A stretch of 64,000 nt of DNA. It comes from Carya illinoinensis (taxonomy: Eukaryota > Streptophyta > Magnoliopsida > Fagales > Juglandaceae). The position numbers were made by a program, and so were the translations under genes. The stretch lies in contig NC_056766.1 in the NCBI RefSeq assembly GCF_018687715.1, positions 20,567,001-20,631,000 on the forward strand, read 5' to 3'. The stretch's first letter is position 1. Every line of letters starts with the position of its first letter. The notes below the pieces were generated by a model. It worked only from the letters and a program-made list of their open reading frames with translations. It was not told the origin of the DNA and did not search any database. Below, piece by piece: positions 11,726 through 24,497 of the stretch.

Positions 11726-13213
11726 TGTTAGGAACCCTGGTCGTCCCTAACACTAAGGACCACGAGCTTGCCTTTGTGAGGATAATGACGAGTGACCTTG
11801 CCAACTTGCTTGGCCTTCCACAAAGGGTTGGTGTTTGGGTGATGAAATGACAAAGATAATAATTATGTAGTAGTAGGGTAATCTAAGTGATGATTTGGTG
11901 CGTTTGATGCAATGTGAAACGACTTGATGATTGTCTTTGATGTTGGCGCCAATTGGATGATGCTTAGGGTGGGTATGGTGAAGTGTAGCTAGGGTTTTGG
12001 GTGGTGGCTAAGGGGGATTACAAAATTAGGAAGTGATGGATTAAGGTTAGAGTGTAGCATAGATTGCTCCTTGACTTTAGGAACTGGCTAAGGTAAGATG
12101 AGGAAGGTAGGATTTGGATATGGTAAGAGGATTAGGTCGGATGGTGTTTGAATGAGTCTAGGGTTGTTCCTAGAGTTTAAGGATTTGGAGATGATAGGAT
12201 TTGAATATGGCAAGCGGATGAGGATCTTTGATAGGATTTGAAAAGATGGAGATGATTGAGGGAGAATTCCTAAGTTGTAGGAATCTATCAAGGAAAGATA
12301 GGGTTTCGATTTTGGCAAGTGGAGATGGTCTTGGTCGACTTGAGTAATTCTAGGAATTGAGTGTGTTTAGAGATTAGATTTTCTAAAATGTTGGGATTGG
12401 AATTTGAGTTTGAATTTGGGAAAGTGGTTGGCCGAATGTGGAGATGAATGGATAGAATGGGATTTGGAAGATGAGATGAGGATTCCTAAAATGCAGAAAT
12501 TACCTTGTGGGAATCTAGGTGGTTTTGGCTAGGGTTTGTGAAACTAGATGAAGGATGGCTCGAATTGCCAACTAAGGTAAGAGATGTGTATGGAATGATG
12601 GAAGAATTTATGGAAATTAACAAACACTTTATTGGTCGAGAATGAGGATATGGAAAGATCAAATAAGCAATGGAAGAATGAACACCAAAAAAAAAAATGA
12701 TGAACACTCAAGAACAAAGTAAAATATTCAAGAACTTGAATAATCAAATGGTAACAAATCAACTAATGATTCACAGATTACACAATAGTTGAAATAAATC
12801 TCATGAATTGATAACTTGATAAAAACAAGGATAACAACAACTTAGATTCACGAATTGCACCCAGTTGCAAGATCAAGATAAACGAATCACACATATTCAC
12901 GAATTGTAACGTATTGCAATCTCTTTGGGATTCACGAATTGTACCCAAAAAGCTCAAGTACCTAACATCGATTGTTGATCTCCTAAACAAAATAATCCTC
13001 CTCTAGGAAATTTGTCAAAAGATGTAAATTCAAAGACTAAGGGTCCTATTTATAAGGATTACAACTTGAAAATCTCCAATAGGTCCTTTGAAAAATAAAT
13101 AATTAAATTAAAATAAATAGTAATAACATAGTTGACATAAGCCAAGTTGACCCATGGCATGCATGAGCCCATGGGTGGGCTAGGTTGGCCCTTCTCTTCA
13201 TGGGGTCCTACCA
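11726..13213 (-). repeat. 3' LTR of the gag-only gypsy-like element
   Basis: Bounded by TGTTAGG at 11726 and CCTACCA at 13213. On the minus strand it begins TGGTAGG right after a purine-rich tract (about 13214-13230, GAGAGAGGGAA), the likely polypurine tract. It aligns along its length with 15612-17106. No host gene is seen inside. Confidence 0.85.
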
Positions 13214-13385
13214 TTCCCTCTCTCTTCAAGAACATCCTTAACCTCAAGGATTAAATTTGAAAATATCCATGCCCTCTCCTCATTCTCTTCCTCAGCCATC
13301 TCTATGGCAAAACAATGTACCCCTTCTTTCCCAACTTTTCTAACATTGAGAGCTCACCTGACTTGACCTCATTGGATGCGAAAGC

Positions 13386-15275
13386 TACTCATACATTCTT
13401 CTTGGACCCTATCTTGAATTCCATGGACCTTTTGTTGTAGTCAAGCACTACCCTTCCAAGGCCCTTGAGCCATGGATTGCCCAATATAATATCAAGCTCT
13501 ACCAAAGAAAGTATATGTAAATTCACCACTACTCTCACTCCTTGCATATTCATTTTTATTTCTTTCACTAGCCCTTTACATTTTATCTTGTTCCCACTAG
13601 TCATCTTTACCTCAAATGGCTCTATAGCAATCGGATTCAACCCAACCTTAGCAACAAGGGTGGAGTTGATGAAGTTGTGTGTAGAGCCACTATCTACCAA
13701 TAAAGGGACTTCAATTGTTCCTATCCGTGCCATTACTCTCATGGAGGTATGTTTTTGGGTCCCTATCAAGGTATAAAGGGATAACTTGACCTCCTTATAA
13801 TTTTTATTCACTTTGGTCTCCTCTTGATTGTACTCTTGACTAGAGGATTCCACAAAATAACCATCATTCTCGCTTCTCTCATCAACCGACATGTACACTT
13901 GTCCCGATCTACATTTGTACCTTATGCCTCATTTTTCTCTACACTTAAAACAAAGGTACTTTTTTATTCTATGTTGGACCTCTTCTCTTGAAAGCTTCTT
14001 CATTTCAAGTGGCTTAGATTGAAAAACATTCCCCATTTCCTCCTTACCATTCCAATGAACATTGGTTTGCAAGGATGTAGTAACCTCACTCCCCATTTCC
14101 TTAGATTGACGTTTCTCTATATTAATGCTCTTAGATTGACGTTTCTCCATATTAGTGCTCTCTTCTAGGATCTCTGTCATCCTCATAGCTTTTTGAATCT
14201 TAGAGGGTTACTTCAACTTAATTTTCTTGGCTATCTAAAGCTTCAACCCATCCACAAACATGCCCACAAAGGCCTCATTGGACCACCCTCTCACAAGAGT
14301 TTGTAGTTGTCTAAATTCTTTAATGTAACTATGCATTTTGCCTTATTGGCTTAACTTGACAAGTTGGCCATGGTGGTTAATGGTAGGAGATAGCCCAAAT
14401 TGCATAAGGAACTCTTTTTCAAAAGCTGTCCAACACAATCTTCTCCTTTCCTTCTCATATTGGTCCCAGATCCACATCCACCACTTGCTTGTTTTCCCAT
14501 CCAAATAAAAACACGTCGTCGACACACTCTCATGTATAGGCACCTCATACGTATGGAAATAGTAGTCAACATTGTCAAGCCATTCATATCGATCTCCCCT
14601 ATTAAATTTGGGAAAATCCACTTTTGGCCTCTTAGGTCCTCGGTCATAAGCCCGATTTCCCCTTCTATCTTTATAGTGGTCAACATCATACCCTCTCTCA
14701 TGATGGTCTCTTCTTCTCTCATAATGGCCTTCACGACCATAAGGCCTGTCATAACCATACTCATGCTCAAACTCACCCTAAAAAACTTCTTCTCTTGATA
14801 GCCTCTCAAGCTTTACATCTTGATACTCTTCTCTAACACTATGAGTTCTAGTGGGTTGGTCAATATTAGGGATCTATCTCTCAACAATAAGTTGATTGTT
14901 TTCAATTCTACCACCCCTTCTAAACTCATTTTGTGGTAACTCACGTAAGGACCCTATGACACTTGTCTCAACCCTAGCCACAAAGGCCTCATCCTCTTGC
15001 CTATTCGAACATAGTGGTGGTCTTTGTCCATTCGTTTCCACCATTCTCCTCTCAAACCTCTCAAGGCTTGCATTGGTCTCCCTCTTTAAAGTCTTCATGT
15101 CCTTTCTACTCTCCTCAACCGCACGGTTGATAGCATTCAAGGACATTGTAAATTCATCCAAGGTAGTCTTGACCTCATTGATGAGGTTGTCAAGCCTTAA
15201 GCCTTGCCTTTCTATGGCCTCTATGTGTTCACGGTTGGAACCACCTTGTTCCTCCCTCCTCTTTAACCACACGAC
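13386..15275 (-). pseudogene. Gag-protease polyprotein of the gypsy-like element
   Basis: One minus-strand reading frame runs from about 15272 to 13389, broken only by stops. In order: a coiled-coil-like N terminus (15272-14874); the retrotransposon gag domain with FPKFNRGDRYEWLDNVDYYF and TSKWWMWIWDQY (14621-14343); a zinc-knuckle remnant CFKCREK followed by a stop where Trp is usual (about 13935); and an aspartic protease with LLVDSGSTHNFI and ILGNPWLKG (13898-13389). It ends shortly after the protease, just before the polypurine tract, so pol was missing when the element inserted. The product would package RNA but could not copy or integrate it. Confidence 0.85.
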
Positions 15276-15588
15276 TTATGGCTAGCAATTTGGTAGGTGG
15301 GGCTTGCTCTTAGTCCAACCTTGGGTACCCCACCTTCAAAGGTGGTCGAACCCTCTTGCACAAAAGGTCCAACCTTGAGTCTTCCACCAACTTGTGTGGT
15401 TGACCCCTACAATCACACTATCCATTTCTCCTTCACAACCCCCAAACTTCATACAATTAACAATTTAATCAACAAAAATTTTAAGATCCACAAGAGTCTC
15501 CCCAAACCAATTCACAAAGTTTGGGTTAACGCATCGTTTACCTCTTTAGAGAAATGTGAGCTTATCAAAATCACCAAGCAAGGTAGCC

Positions 15589-15606
15589 CTCTCAATGAAA
15601 GCACCA
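15589..15606 (-). promoter_or_regulatory. Primer-binding site of the gypsy-like element
   Basis: On the minus strand it reads TGGTGCTTTCATTGAGAG, five bases inside the 5' LTR. Position and TGG start fit a tRNA primer site. I did not identify the tRNA. Confidence 0.55.
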
Positions 15607-15611
15607 ATTAA

Positions 15612-17106
15612 TATTAGGGACCCGAGTCTTGTCCCTAATACTAAAGACCATGAGTTTACCTTGGTGAGGATGATGACCGAGTGACCTTGCCAACTTGCTT
15701 AGCCTTCCACAAATGGTTAGTATTTGGGTGATGAAATGACAAAGATGATGATGATGTAGTACTAGAGTAATCAAGTGATGATTTGATGTGTTTGATGCAT
15801 TGTGGAGTGACTTGATGGTTGCCATTGATATTGGTGCCACTTGGATAATACTTAGAGTGGGTATAGTGAAGTGTAGTTAGGGTTTTAGGTGGTGGCCAAG
15901 GGGGATTACGAAATTGGAAAGTGATGGATTAGGATTAGAGTGTAGTATAGATTGCTCATTGACTTTAGGAATTGGCTAAGGTAAGATGAGGAATGTAGAA
16001 TTTAGATATGGTAAGAGAATGATGTTGGATGGTATTTGAATGAGTCTAAAGTTGTTCTTATAGTTTAGGGATTTGAAGATGATAGGATTTGAATATGGCA
16101 AGCGGATGAGGATCTTTGGTAGGATTTGAAAAGATATTGATGATTGAGGGAGGATTTCTAAGTTGTAGGAATCTATCAAGGAAAGATAGGGTTTTGATGT
16201 TGACAAGTGGAGAGGGTTTTGGTCAACTTGAGTAATTCTAAAAATTGAATGAGTTTAGGGATTGGATTTCATAAAATGTTGGAATTGAAATTTGAATTTG
16301 AATTTGAATTTGAGAAAGTTGTTGGCCGAAGATGGAAATGAAGGAATAGAATGAGATTTAGAAGATGAGATGATGATTCCTAAAATGTATACATTACCTT
16401 ATAGGAATTTAGGTAGTTTCGGCTAGGATTTGTGAGACTAGATGAAGAGTGACTAGAGTTGCCAACTAAGATAAGAGATGTGTATGAAATGATGGGAAGA
16501 ATTTATCGAAATTGACAAACACTTTAATGGTCAAGAATGAAGATATAGAATGATCAAATGAACAATGGAAGAATTAACACAAAGAACAAAATGATAAACA
16601 CTTAAGATTAAAGTAAAATGCTTAAGAACTTAAATGGACAAAAAGTAACAAATCAACTAATGATTTAAGAATTGCACAATAGTTAAACTAAAACTCATAA
16701 ATTGATAACTTGATAAAAATAAAGATAACAACAACTTAAATTCACGAATTACACTAAATTATAAGATCAAGATAAATAAATCACACTTATTCATGAATTA
16801 CAAGACGTGATCTTCTCTTTAAGATTCATGAATTGTATCCAAAAAATCTAAATGCCTATTATCGATTGTTAATTTCCTACATAAAATAATCTTTCTCTAA
16901 AAAATTTTGTAAAAGATATAAATGTAAAAATTAAAAATTCTATTTATAAAAATCACAATTTAAAAACTTCTAATAAATTTTTTAAAAAATAAATAATTAA
17001 ATTAAAATAAATAATAAATAATAAGATAATTAAGATGGCGAAATGACACGTGACATGCATTAACCCATAGGTGGGTTAGATTGACCCTCTCTTCTTGGGA
17101 TCCTAC
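15612..17106 (-). repeat. 5' LTR of the gag-only gypsy-like element
   Basis: Partner of 11726-13213. It is more decayed, with many transition-type differences; for example its outer dinucleotide TG reads TA. No gene is seen inside. Confidence 0.85.
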
Positions 17107-17128
17107 GGTTTACGCAGAGTACCCATCG

Positions 17129-17315
17129 TGAATGACACTGCAGCAAGAAATGGAAGTTTGTTACAGCGCTATCGTGATTTACAGCAGGGTACCACGCCAC
17201 ATAACACAAATTCTAGAAAACAACAATAGAGGAATTTGTAAAATAATTGTTTTTTTATTCTTTTGGATCATGTATAAATAGACAAATTCTTCAGAAAGTT
17301 ACCGTTCCTCTAACA
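17129..17315 (+). repeat. Right LTR of copia 1 (shortened)
   Basis: Aligns with 7758-8000 but carries internal deletions. It ends CTCTAACA at 17315, directly followed by CTCTCCACGCCC, the same junction as copia 2 at 31619. Confidence 0.8.
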
Positions 17316-17588
17316 CTCTCCACGCCCAAAACTTAAACTTGAAACAGAACCATTTCTTAGAAGCAGTTAAACAATCGCATGAACCATTGAACAGCGCAGG
17401 CCATGTTTCCGAAGGAATTTAGTTGTTGGCATTACCAAGAAAAAGAGGAAAACCAATAGAAAGATCAAAAGAAGATTGATAAAAAAAAAAAAAAAAAAAA
17501 CTGTTGGATATCAATATCATATTATATATCACACTCTTCATTGGTAAGAAGAGTTTTCTTCATTGAAATCCTACAAATGATAATAGAC
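17316..17588. other. Distal 3' flank of hsp2, cut off by a copia insertion
   Basis: Reverse complement of 31350-31618, the hsp3 3' flank. The flank resumes at 24838 after the copia element, so this segment belongs to hsp2. It includes a run of 20 or more A (about 17480-17500). No gene. Confidence 0.8.
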
Positions 17589-17935
17589 TGTTAATTGGAG
17601 GGCCACCCACGTGGGGAAGACCACTCCCCTGTTTTACCTAACGCATGGCTTTTAAGCCATGCGTTACATGCATTACATGCATAGGCTGACCTTTAAGGCC
17701 AGCCGTCTAGGGGGCTATATATAGCCCCCCCTCTTGGTTCAAAAATATATGATAAGAACTTAGAAAAATCTCTCTCTCTTGTTTTCTCTTAAGATAGTAT
17801 TTAGGCTGTGGATTATTAAAGCGTTACTCTAGTAGTACGCTTTACCACTAAGTGAAAAAGTTTGTTGATCTGAAGAAACTTGTGGAGAAACTTTATAAGC
17901 TGAGCTTGAGGTACTTTCCGCTGTGCATTCTTACA
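17589..17935 (+). repeat. 5' LTR of the TNT1-like copia, with primer site
   Basis: Begins TGTTAATTGGAGGG and ends TTCTTACA (347 bp). It contains a TATA-like CTATATATAGC near 17713 and an adjacent conserved block. The primer site TGGTATAAGAG follows at 17937-17947, methionine-tRNA-like with one change. The partner LTR is at 24498. Confidence 0.85.
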
Positions 17936-18082
17936 TTGGTATAAGAGATTTTATAATTGCTTCCAGTTTCTTTTTGGCATATGCATGTAAACTGTGATTG
18001 TGTTTTTTATGTGATTTGCGCATATGTGGTGCTGCATTTTTTTTAATTAAAAAAAAAAAATTTTTTTGCCGAAGCCGCTGTA

Positions 18083-18286
18083 GTGCTGCGCAGCACCCCT
18101 GCAATGGTGCTGCGCGCACCATGGTGCAACAAGCACCGGTGGGAGCCCACGGTGTACGGAGCATCGTGGGGGCACCACAGCAGTGCTGCAAGCACTGCCT
18201 TGGTGCTGCGCGCACCAGAGGGGTGCTGCTAGCACCAGAGCAGCACCGGCTCGGTGCTGCGCGCACCGTGAGGTGCTGCCAACACC
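18083..18286 (+). repeat. Array of short GGTGC...GCACC hairpins in the copia leader
   Basis: At least eight short inverted repeats of 14-15 nt with five-base stems. Seven follow GGTGC-n5-GCACC or a close variant (18106-18120, 18123-18137, 18182-18196, 18202-18216, 18222-18236, 18253-18267, 18272-18286). One is a perfect palindrome (18083-18096). This GC-rich patch sits in AT-rich DNA between primer site and gag. Long ORFs across it on both strands have no recognisable protein. Confidence 0.75.
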
Positions 18287-18633
18287 ACCTAGGTGATGCA
18301 GCAGCACCCAGCTTCCTCTGGAAGCAATTTCCAGTGATCGGAGGCGCCGGTGATGTCCATAAACGGCATCTGAAAATTTTTTTCGGAGTACTGTTCACGT
18401 GAACAGTAACTTGCGGGAGGAAGGAGATGACTTGAGTCATCTACCCTCTGATGGGCCGGGCTGGGCTTGGGCCCTTTGGCCCACTTTGTTTTGGGTTTAA
18501 GCAGAAAAAAGGGGGGTTGGGTTTTTAAGCCCAATATTTTTTTTATTTTTTCTGTAATTTTTTTTAAAGCCGAGAAAAAAAAAATAAAAAAAATAAAAAT
18601 TTTGGCATGATTTAATATATGCTTAGATATATT

Positions 18634-18787
18634 GTTATATTACATGTGATCTTTTATTTAATTTTGAGATTAAATATGATAACATGTGAATATTTGTTTA
18701 TTTTTATGCTATATATTTTTTTTTCCATAATGTTATATTACATGTGATCTTTTATTTAATTTTGAGATTAAATATGATTACATGTAT
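18634..18787 (+). repeat. Direct repeat of about 50 bp, two copies
   Basis: The two copies, around 18634-18690 and 18730-18787, share TTACATGTGATCTTTTATTT and the following TTTTGAGATTAAATATGAT. They lie in the non-coding leader. A second short duplication (AGTAAGAACTGTAAATGCAC) is at about 18961 and 19009. Confidence 0.75.
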
Positions 18788-19442
18788 GTGTGTATTGAAC
18801 ATGTGGAAATATGATTATTTTATCATCTATGAATGTTAGATTTGAATGTTTAGACATTAGTCTTTATTTCTTTTAAGTGATAAAATAGAAAATCTCACTA
18901 AGTAGTCTTAGTTAGAATTGTCAGTGTGAATAATAGGCTGAAAGAATTGCAGTGATCTCAGTAAGAACTGTAAATGCACTGTATAGTCAAAAGACCATGG
19001 TGACCCCAGTAAGAACTGTAAATGCACTGATGGAACAAGAAAAATGGACTGTAATGGTCTCATATGAACCATCTTTGTAAACTGACCCAACAGGTTGCCA
19101 TGGTCTGGGTAACTAGCCTTGTAGACTGGCCCAAAAGGTTACTGCGATTTTAGTAGGTTATGTCTTTACATGTGATTAGGCCTAGATGAGTACTTAAGAT
19201 AGTGGGAGTATGGTTGAGATTTATGATGATAAATTCTCCCATATTTTTTTTTTAAAAAAAAAATTGCGCGGGAATTGAGCTAGAAATCTAATGATTGGAT
19301 ATTGTGGCGCAAGAGATGATTCTAAAACCTAGCGATTTTTCGATCTTGCGACATGTCTAAATTATTCTTTTTCTAATTTTAAAGGACGCGGCAAATTTCT
19401 TAGGTGTGTGAGTAATATCCCTTCTTTGCATATTGTAGTGAA

Positions 19443-20609
19443 ATGGCATCCAAGAATATTGTTGCCGACTTAAACAAAGGGGAGAAATTAGATGAGGAAA
19501 ACTATGACATATGGCATCGCAAGATCCAATATGTCTTAGATGAGCAAGAGGTCTTGGAGGCCTTATCTCACACCCTTACTATGCCCGGGGAAGGGAACTT
19601 AGAACAACACAAAATAGATCAACAAACCTATACCCAATGGGCTAAGAAAAATCGATGCGCGCGCATAATTATGTTAAGCAGCATGTACAATGATCTAATG
19701 TGTGAGTTCGAGGTCTATGACACTGCCCAAAGCATGTGGGAGGCTTTGAAATTGAAGTTTGGTGGAACTTCAGCCACTAGGTTGCGTGGATTAACTGTGA
19801 GGTTCGACTCCTATAAGATGCGCTCTGACCACACGATGAAACAGCATCTTAGGGCTATGTCAACTATGATCCGCGAACTTAGGTCGGCAAGAAACAACCT
19901 AACAGATGAACAGCAAGTACAGGCAGTGATAAGATCACTACCGAATTCTTGGAAAAATATGAGCCAGAACCTGACGCATAATGAAAATATCAAAGACTTT
20001 GATGATGTCTCGCGTCACTTGGAATTGGAGGCTGAGCGCCTAGAGGCTGCTAAGCCCAATCATACTGCCTATGTGGCTAATGCTGGTCCGCGCAAGGCAT
20101 CAAGGCCTAAGCGCAAGAAGTCCAAGAATGGAGTAGCTGTTGGACATATTAAAAAAGTGTCAGGAACTTCTCAGCGCACCAAAAGGGGCAAGCGCGGGAA
20201 AAACAAGTCAAAATTAGAGTGCTTCAACTGCGGAAAGATTGGCCACTTTGCTCGTGACTGCACTGAGCCGAAGAAGGTACACTCTGACTTTTCTCGCATT
20301 GTTTTTGTAACTAGCCATGTGATGGTTACTGACTCCTATCTTTTGTGGACTGTTGATTCAGGAGCGACCGAGCACATAGCGCGAGATAGAGTCGGATTTG
20401 TGGAGTATCACCAGATTCCAACTGGGAGCCGTGATATCAAGGTAGGAAATGGAGCTAGCGTGGAGGTACTGGGACTTGGTACCTACAAGCTGGACTTGCG
20501 GGGTGGCCGCACTCTTTTCCTCCACAATGTGCTATACGCTCCCGATATCCGACGAAACTTACTTTCAGTTGTTACTCTATTAAAACTTGGTTTTCGGATT
20601 GTTTTTTAA
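19443..20609 (+). pseudogene. Copia gag and protease (TNT1-like)
   Basis: Opens at an ATG and encodes a 388-residue product. The gag domain has DEENYDIWHRKIQYVLD. A zinc knuckle CFNCGKIGHFARDC is at 20220-20261, with correct C-x2-C-x4-H-x4-C spacing. The protease has active-site DSGATEH starting at 20355. The frame ends at a stop at 20607-20609 in the middle of the expected polyprotein and resumes in frame beyond. Gag alone looks translatable, but the polyprotein is broken. Confidence 0.85.
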
Positions 20610-23424
20610 AACAATTATGTTTCCTTTCATTTGGGCCATGTGTTTTATGGCAATGCTTTTCTTCAAGACGATTTTATGATATTGGATTTGGTTTATTCTA
20701 ATATAAATAAATCTATTGTTTTTCTTTCTTCATCTATTAATAATTTGGATTCATATACATGGCATGCTAGGCTTGGCCATATAGGGCAAGATAGAATGAC
20801 TTGATTTCTTAGAGAAGGCCTGATATGCAATCTCGCTAAAGTCATCTTGCCCACGTATGAACATTGTCTAATGGGAAAAGCTAAAAGAAAACCATTTGGA
20901 AAAACCACTAGGGCATCTTTTCCACTACAGTTAGTCCACTCAGACATTTGTGGTCCAATGAGTGTGAGGGCAAGACAAGGAGGTGTCTACTTCATCACTT
21001 TTATAGATGATTTTTCAAGTTACGGTCATGTCTACTTAATCTCCCATAAGTCTGAGGCATTGGAATGTTTTAGGCGATATCTAAGAATGGTCAAGAATCA
21101 GTTAGATAAGAGTTTAAAAACTCTAAGAACTGACCGAGGACGAGAATATCTCTCTGAACAATTTAAAAGGCTCTGTGATGAAAAAGGAATCAAAAGACAG
21201 TTAACGATGCCAAGTACGCCACAACAAAATGGCGTGGCGGAAAGAAGAAATCCAACACTGCTTAAGATGGTTAGGTCAATGATGGCGCAAACAAACCTAC
21301 TAATTTCTTTTTGGGGGGATGCACTTTTGACTGCTACCTACATTCTTAACTGAGTGCCCTCTAAATCAGTAACTTCCACCCCATATGAACTATGGACCGG
21401 CGAGAAACCCAATTTGAGTAACTTGCGGCCATGGGGTTCAACGGGTTTTGTTCATGATCTTTCACATAAGTATGGAAAATTAGGCCCTAGAGGGAAAAAG
21501 TGTATTTTTATATGTGTTAATAGGTGAACAAACTGATGGAAGTGTAACTGAAATTGAATCACGAGATGTGGACTTCATTGAAAATGAATTTCCAAGTAGA
21601 GGTGAGGTTGATAGGAGTTTAGAACTTCATGAGATTGTGGAACAAGAGGAAAGTGCTCCAAGAAATTTAGTTGAGAATGAGGAAAAAATTCTTCAAGCTC
21701 CTACAAATAATAAAAAGGACTTAAATCTGAGTGGGAGCACACCGTTTGTCAATCAATCACAACAACCACAGCCGCGTAAAAGCACACGTGAAAGTATTTC
21801 CCGTCGTCGTTTTGAGATTGAAGGGAAAGCTTTTATGGTAGCTCCGCATGATGATGATGAGCCTAGGACAATTCATGAGGCTCTCTCATCTTCTACTAAA
21901 GATGAGTGGATGAAAGCTCTTAATGATAAAATTGAGTCTATGAAGACTAACCAAGTCTGGGATCTGGTTGATCTACCGACAGGGCGTAAGACTATTGGGA
22001 ACAAATGGGTTCTAAAAGTCAAACGCAAGTCGGATGGATCAATAGATAAGTACAAAACTCGCTTAGTAGCGAAAGGATATACCCAGCAGGAGGGTATAGA
22101 CTATGAGGAAACTTTTTCACCAGTGGTGAGGTTTGCTTCAATTCACCTGATTCTAACTATAGTAGAAAATATGGATTTGGAACTCTACCAAATGGATGTT
22201 AAGATAGCATTTCTCAATGGAGAACTAGATGAGGAGATCTATATTGATCAACCAACGGGTTTTGTGATCAAAGGTCAAGAGCGCAAAGTGTGCAAGCTCA
22301 AACGATCAATATATGGCCTAAAACAATCATCTAGGCAATAGTACCTCAGATTCCATCAAGCCGTTCTTTCGAATGGGTTTACGATGATCACAGAGGACCA
22401 TTGTGTCTATGTCAAAAGGTCCAAGAAGAGTTTCATTATGTTGTCATTATATGTTGACGACATACTACTAGCTGGAAATGATAAAGAGTTAATAGTCGCC
22501 ACAAAAGAGTGGTTATCCTTCAATTTTAAGATGAAGGATATGGGTGAAGCAGAATACATTTTAGGAGTTAAGATCTGCAGAGATCGCTCAAAGAGACTTT
22601 TGTGTTTATCCCAACGGACTTACATAAAAAAAGTCCTCGAGCGTTTCCTAATGAATGAATGTAAACCCATTGACACCCCTGTGACAAAAAGCGAGAACTT
22701 ATTTAAAGAGTTATATCTTAAGACTCAAATAGAAAAGGAAAAGATTGCCCGTATCCCTTATGCTAATGCTGTGGGTAGTCTGATGTACGCAATGATGTGT
22801 AATCGGCTTGACATATGCTGTGCAGTTGGCTTAGTGAGTAGATTCCAATCTAACCTCGGACTGTCTCACTGGAAAGCAGTCAAGAGGATTATGCGATATC
22901 TCAAGGGAACTGCAGACTATGTGCTGTGCTATCAAGGTTCAGATTTGCAGCTAAAAAGTTACAGCGATGCCGACTGGGGCAGTGACCTAGATGAGCGTAA
23001 ATCAACCACTGGGTATGCCTTTCTGCTCAACAATGGCGCCATTACATGGAGCAGCAAGAAACAACCCTGTATAATTTTATCCACCATGGAGGCAGAATAC
23101 ATAACTTGTTCTGCAGCAGTTCAAGAAGCTGTTTGGTTACGGAGATTCCTCAAACATTTAGACATCGGCACGGATTCTTCAGATTCGATGACAATATTCT
23201 GTGATAGCACGGCTGCTCTCGCATATGCTAAGGACTCTAAGTACCATGGAAGAACCAAACATATAGATATCAGATATCACTACATAAGAGACATGGTAGC
23301 ACAAAAGGAAGTGATTCTGAAACACCTCTCTACAAGTCGCATGGTTGCTGATCCCTTAACGAAGCCCATAGCAAGATATGTCTTTAAGGCTCATGTTAGG
23401 AATCTAGGACTGCGTAGATTGTAA
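20610..23424 (+). pseudogene. Copia integrase, reverse transcriptase and RNase H (TNT1-like)
   Basis: Integrase: WHARLGHIGQDRM, then the core with HSDICGPM, LRTDRGREYL and the Glu in NGVAERR (20760-21353). Reverse transcriptase: [27 protein letters not shown], and the active-site box YVDDILLAG (about 22450). RNase H: ADWGSDLDERKSTTGYAF (about 22970) to the end at 23424. Stops at 20607, about 20803, about 21352 and 22339 break it; the one at 22339 is where Trp is usual. A small deletion near 21500 shifts the frame. All motif residues seen are otherwise intact, so inactivation may be fairly recent. Confidence 0.85.
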
Positions 23425-24497
23425 ATGTATTTTGTGTTTCAAATGACATTGAGATGTAACCTTTCCTTTGAGATATTAATACAATATGATTCAGTTATTG
23501 TCTTTATTGTATTGTCTTTCTAATTCACACACAAGATATGTCAACAGGCTTAGATCGGCTCACTCACACGAGCGATCGCCTCTAGCGCTTGAGAAGCGAG
23601 TAGAGATGAGACATTGTGTTCTTACATACTTGTCCAAATGGATAAGTTAGTTGACGCAAAGATATGTCGATTTTAGTGGGAGCTAAGATCAGGTCCAATG
23701 AGAGGACTATGCATAGGTTACCCCACAACCTATGTAGCCTGTAGTTAGCCAGATGTGAGATCCTTTTTGACGCCTTGGAGGCGAGCAAATAGAGAAACTC
23801 AGGTTAGACGTTTAAGGAGCGGCTAGACTAAGATCTGTACGGTGTTGATACAGACATATCCTCTTTGAGAAAGAGAAATCCACCGTAGCATGTGTTTCAT
23901 ACTACATGTGCTTATTCGATTAAATGAGTAAGTGAGTAAATTGTTCCCCTCTTTCTCATTGTGTGAGTCTATTTTTTAAGTGTCATTTACTTTTGACTAT
24001 GTCACAAGATGGAGGTTATAATGTCTGCTACTTTGGCATGTTGTCTATGGCCATGATTAATATGGTCTAAAGAGGCATTGTTGGGAAAGCGGCTTGACCA
24101 AAATTGAATGATATGAGTGCAAAACGAAGATTCTTCGATATCGCATCTTCGATAGTGTTTGCTGACGTCAAACTATGACGCTACATACTGGTAGCAACTA
24201 AGGTTGTAAACATATTGAAATGATTTAGAGATAGTCAAACATTATTCTGAGTTTTTCTGAAACTCAAGAAGATTTCGAAATGTTTGAAACTGATGCGATC
24301 GAATGAGTTTAGGATATAACCAGACACTTTAGGGATGTTACTATGCTAGTCTTCTCTGGAAGAGATTTAGTGTATGTACTTCCACCTTTCTATGAATATA
24401 CTTAATAGTCGCACGGTTTACTTACTTGTATGAATAAGATTGAGAACATTAGAGAGATGCTGACCTGAGGTCATGCCCACTGTGTGCGAGTAAGAGA

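Larger units (their letters stand above)
11726..17106 (-). mobile_element. Gypsy-like gag-protease-only retrotransposon (TR-GAG type)
   Basis: Two long LTRs (11726-13213 and 15612-17106, 1488 and 1495 bp) enclose only 2.4 kb. That interior encodes gag and an aspartic protease on the minus strand but no reverse transcriptase, RNase H or integrase. It sits in copia 1's RNase H region. The likely TSD is GGTTG (11721-11725) / GGTTT (17107-17111), 4 of 5 bases. It must have depended on enzymes from another element. Confidence 0.85.
7758..17315 (+). mobile_element. Copia 1: degenerate Ty1/copia retrotransposon (RE1-like)
   Basis: The left LTR is 7758-8000, the gag-pol remains are 8039-11720, and the shortened right LTR is 17129-17315. 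The interior is split by the gypsy-like element at 11726-17106. About 0.5 kb of RNase H/3' region present in copia 2 is missing after the insertion. No matching TSD is found: the left flank is CACCC and the right flank CTCTC. Copia 2 has exactly the same two flanks, so both derive from one insertion that was duplicated with its surroundings. Confidence 0.85.

Noticed and set aside
17998..18440. Overlapping ORFs on both strands rich in Cys/Ala/His
   Set aside because: By-products of the GC-rich hairpin array in the copia leader; no domain is recognised.
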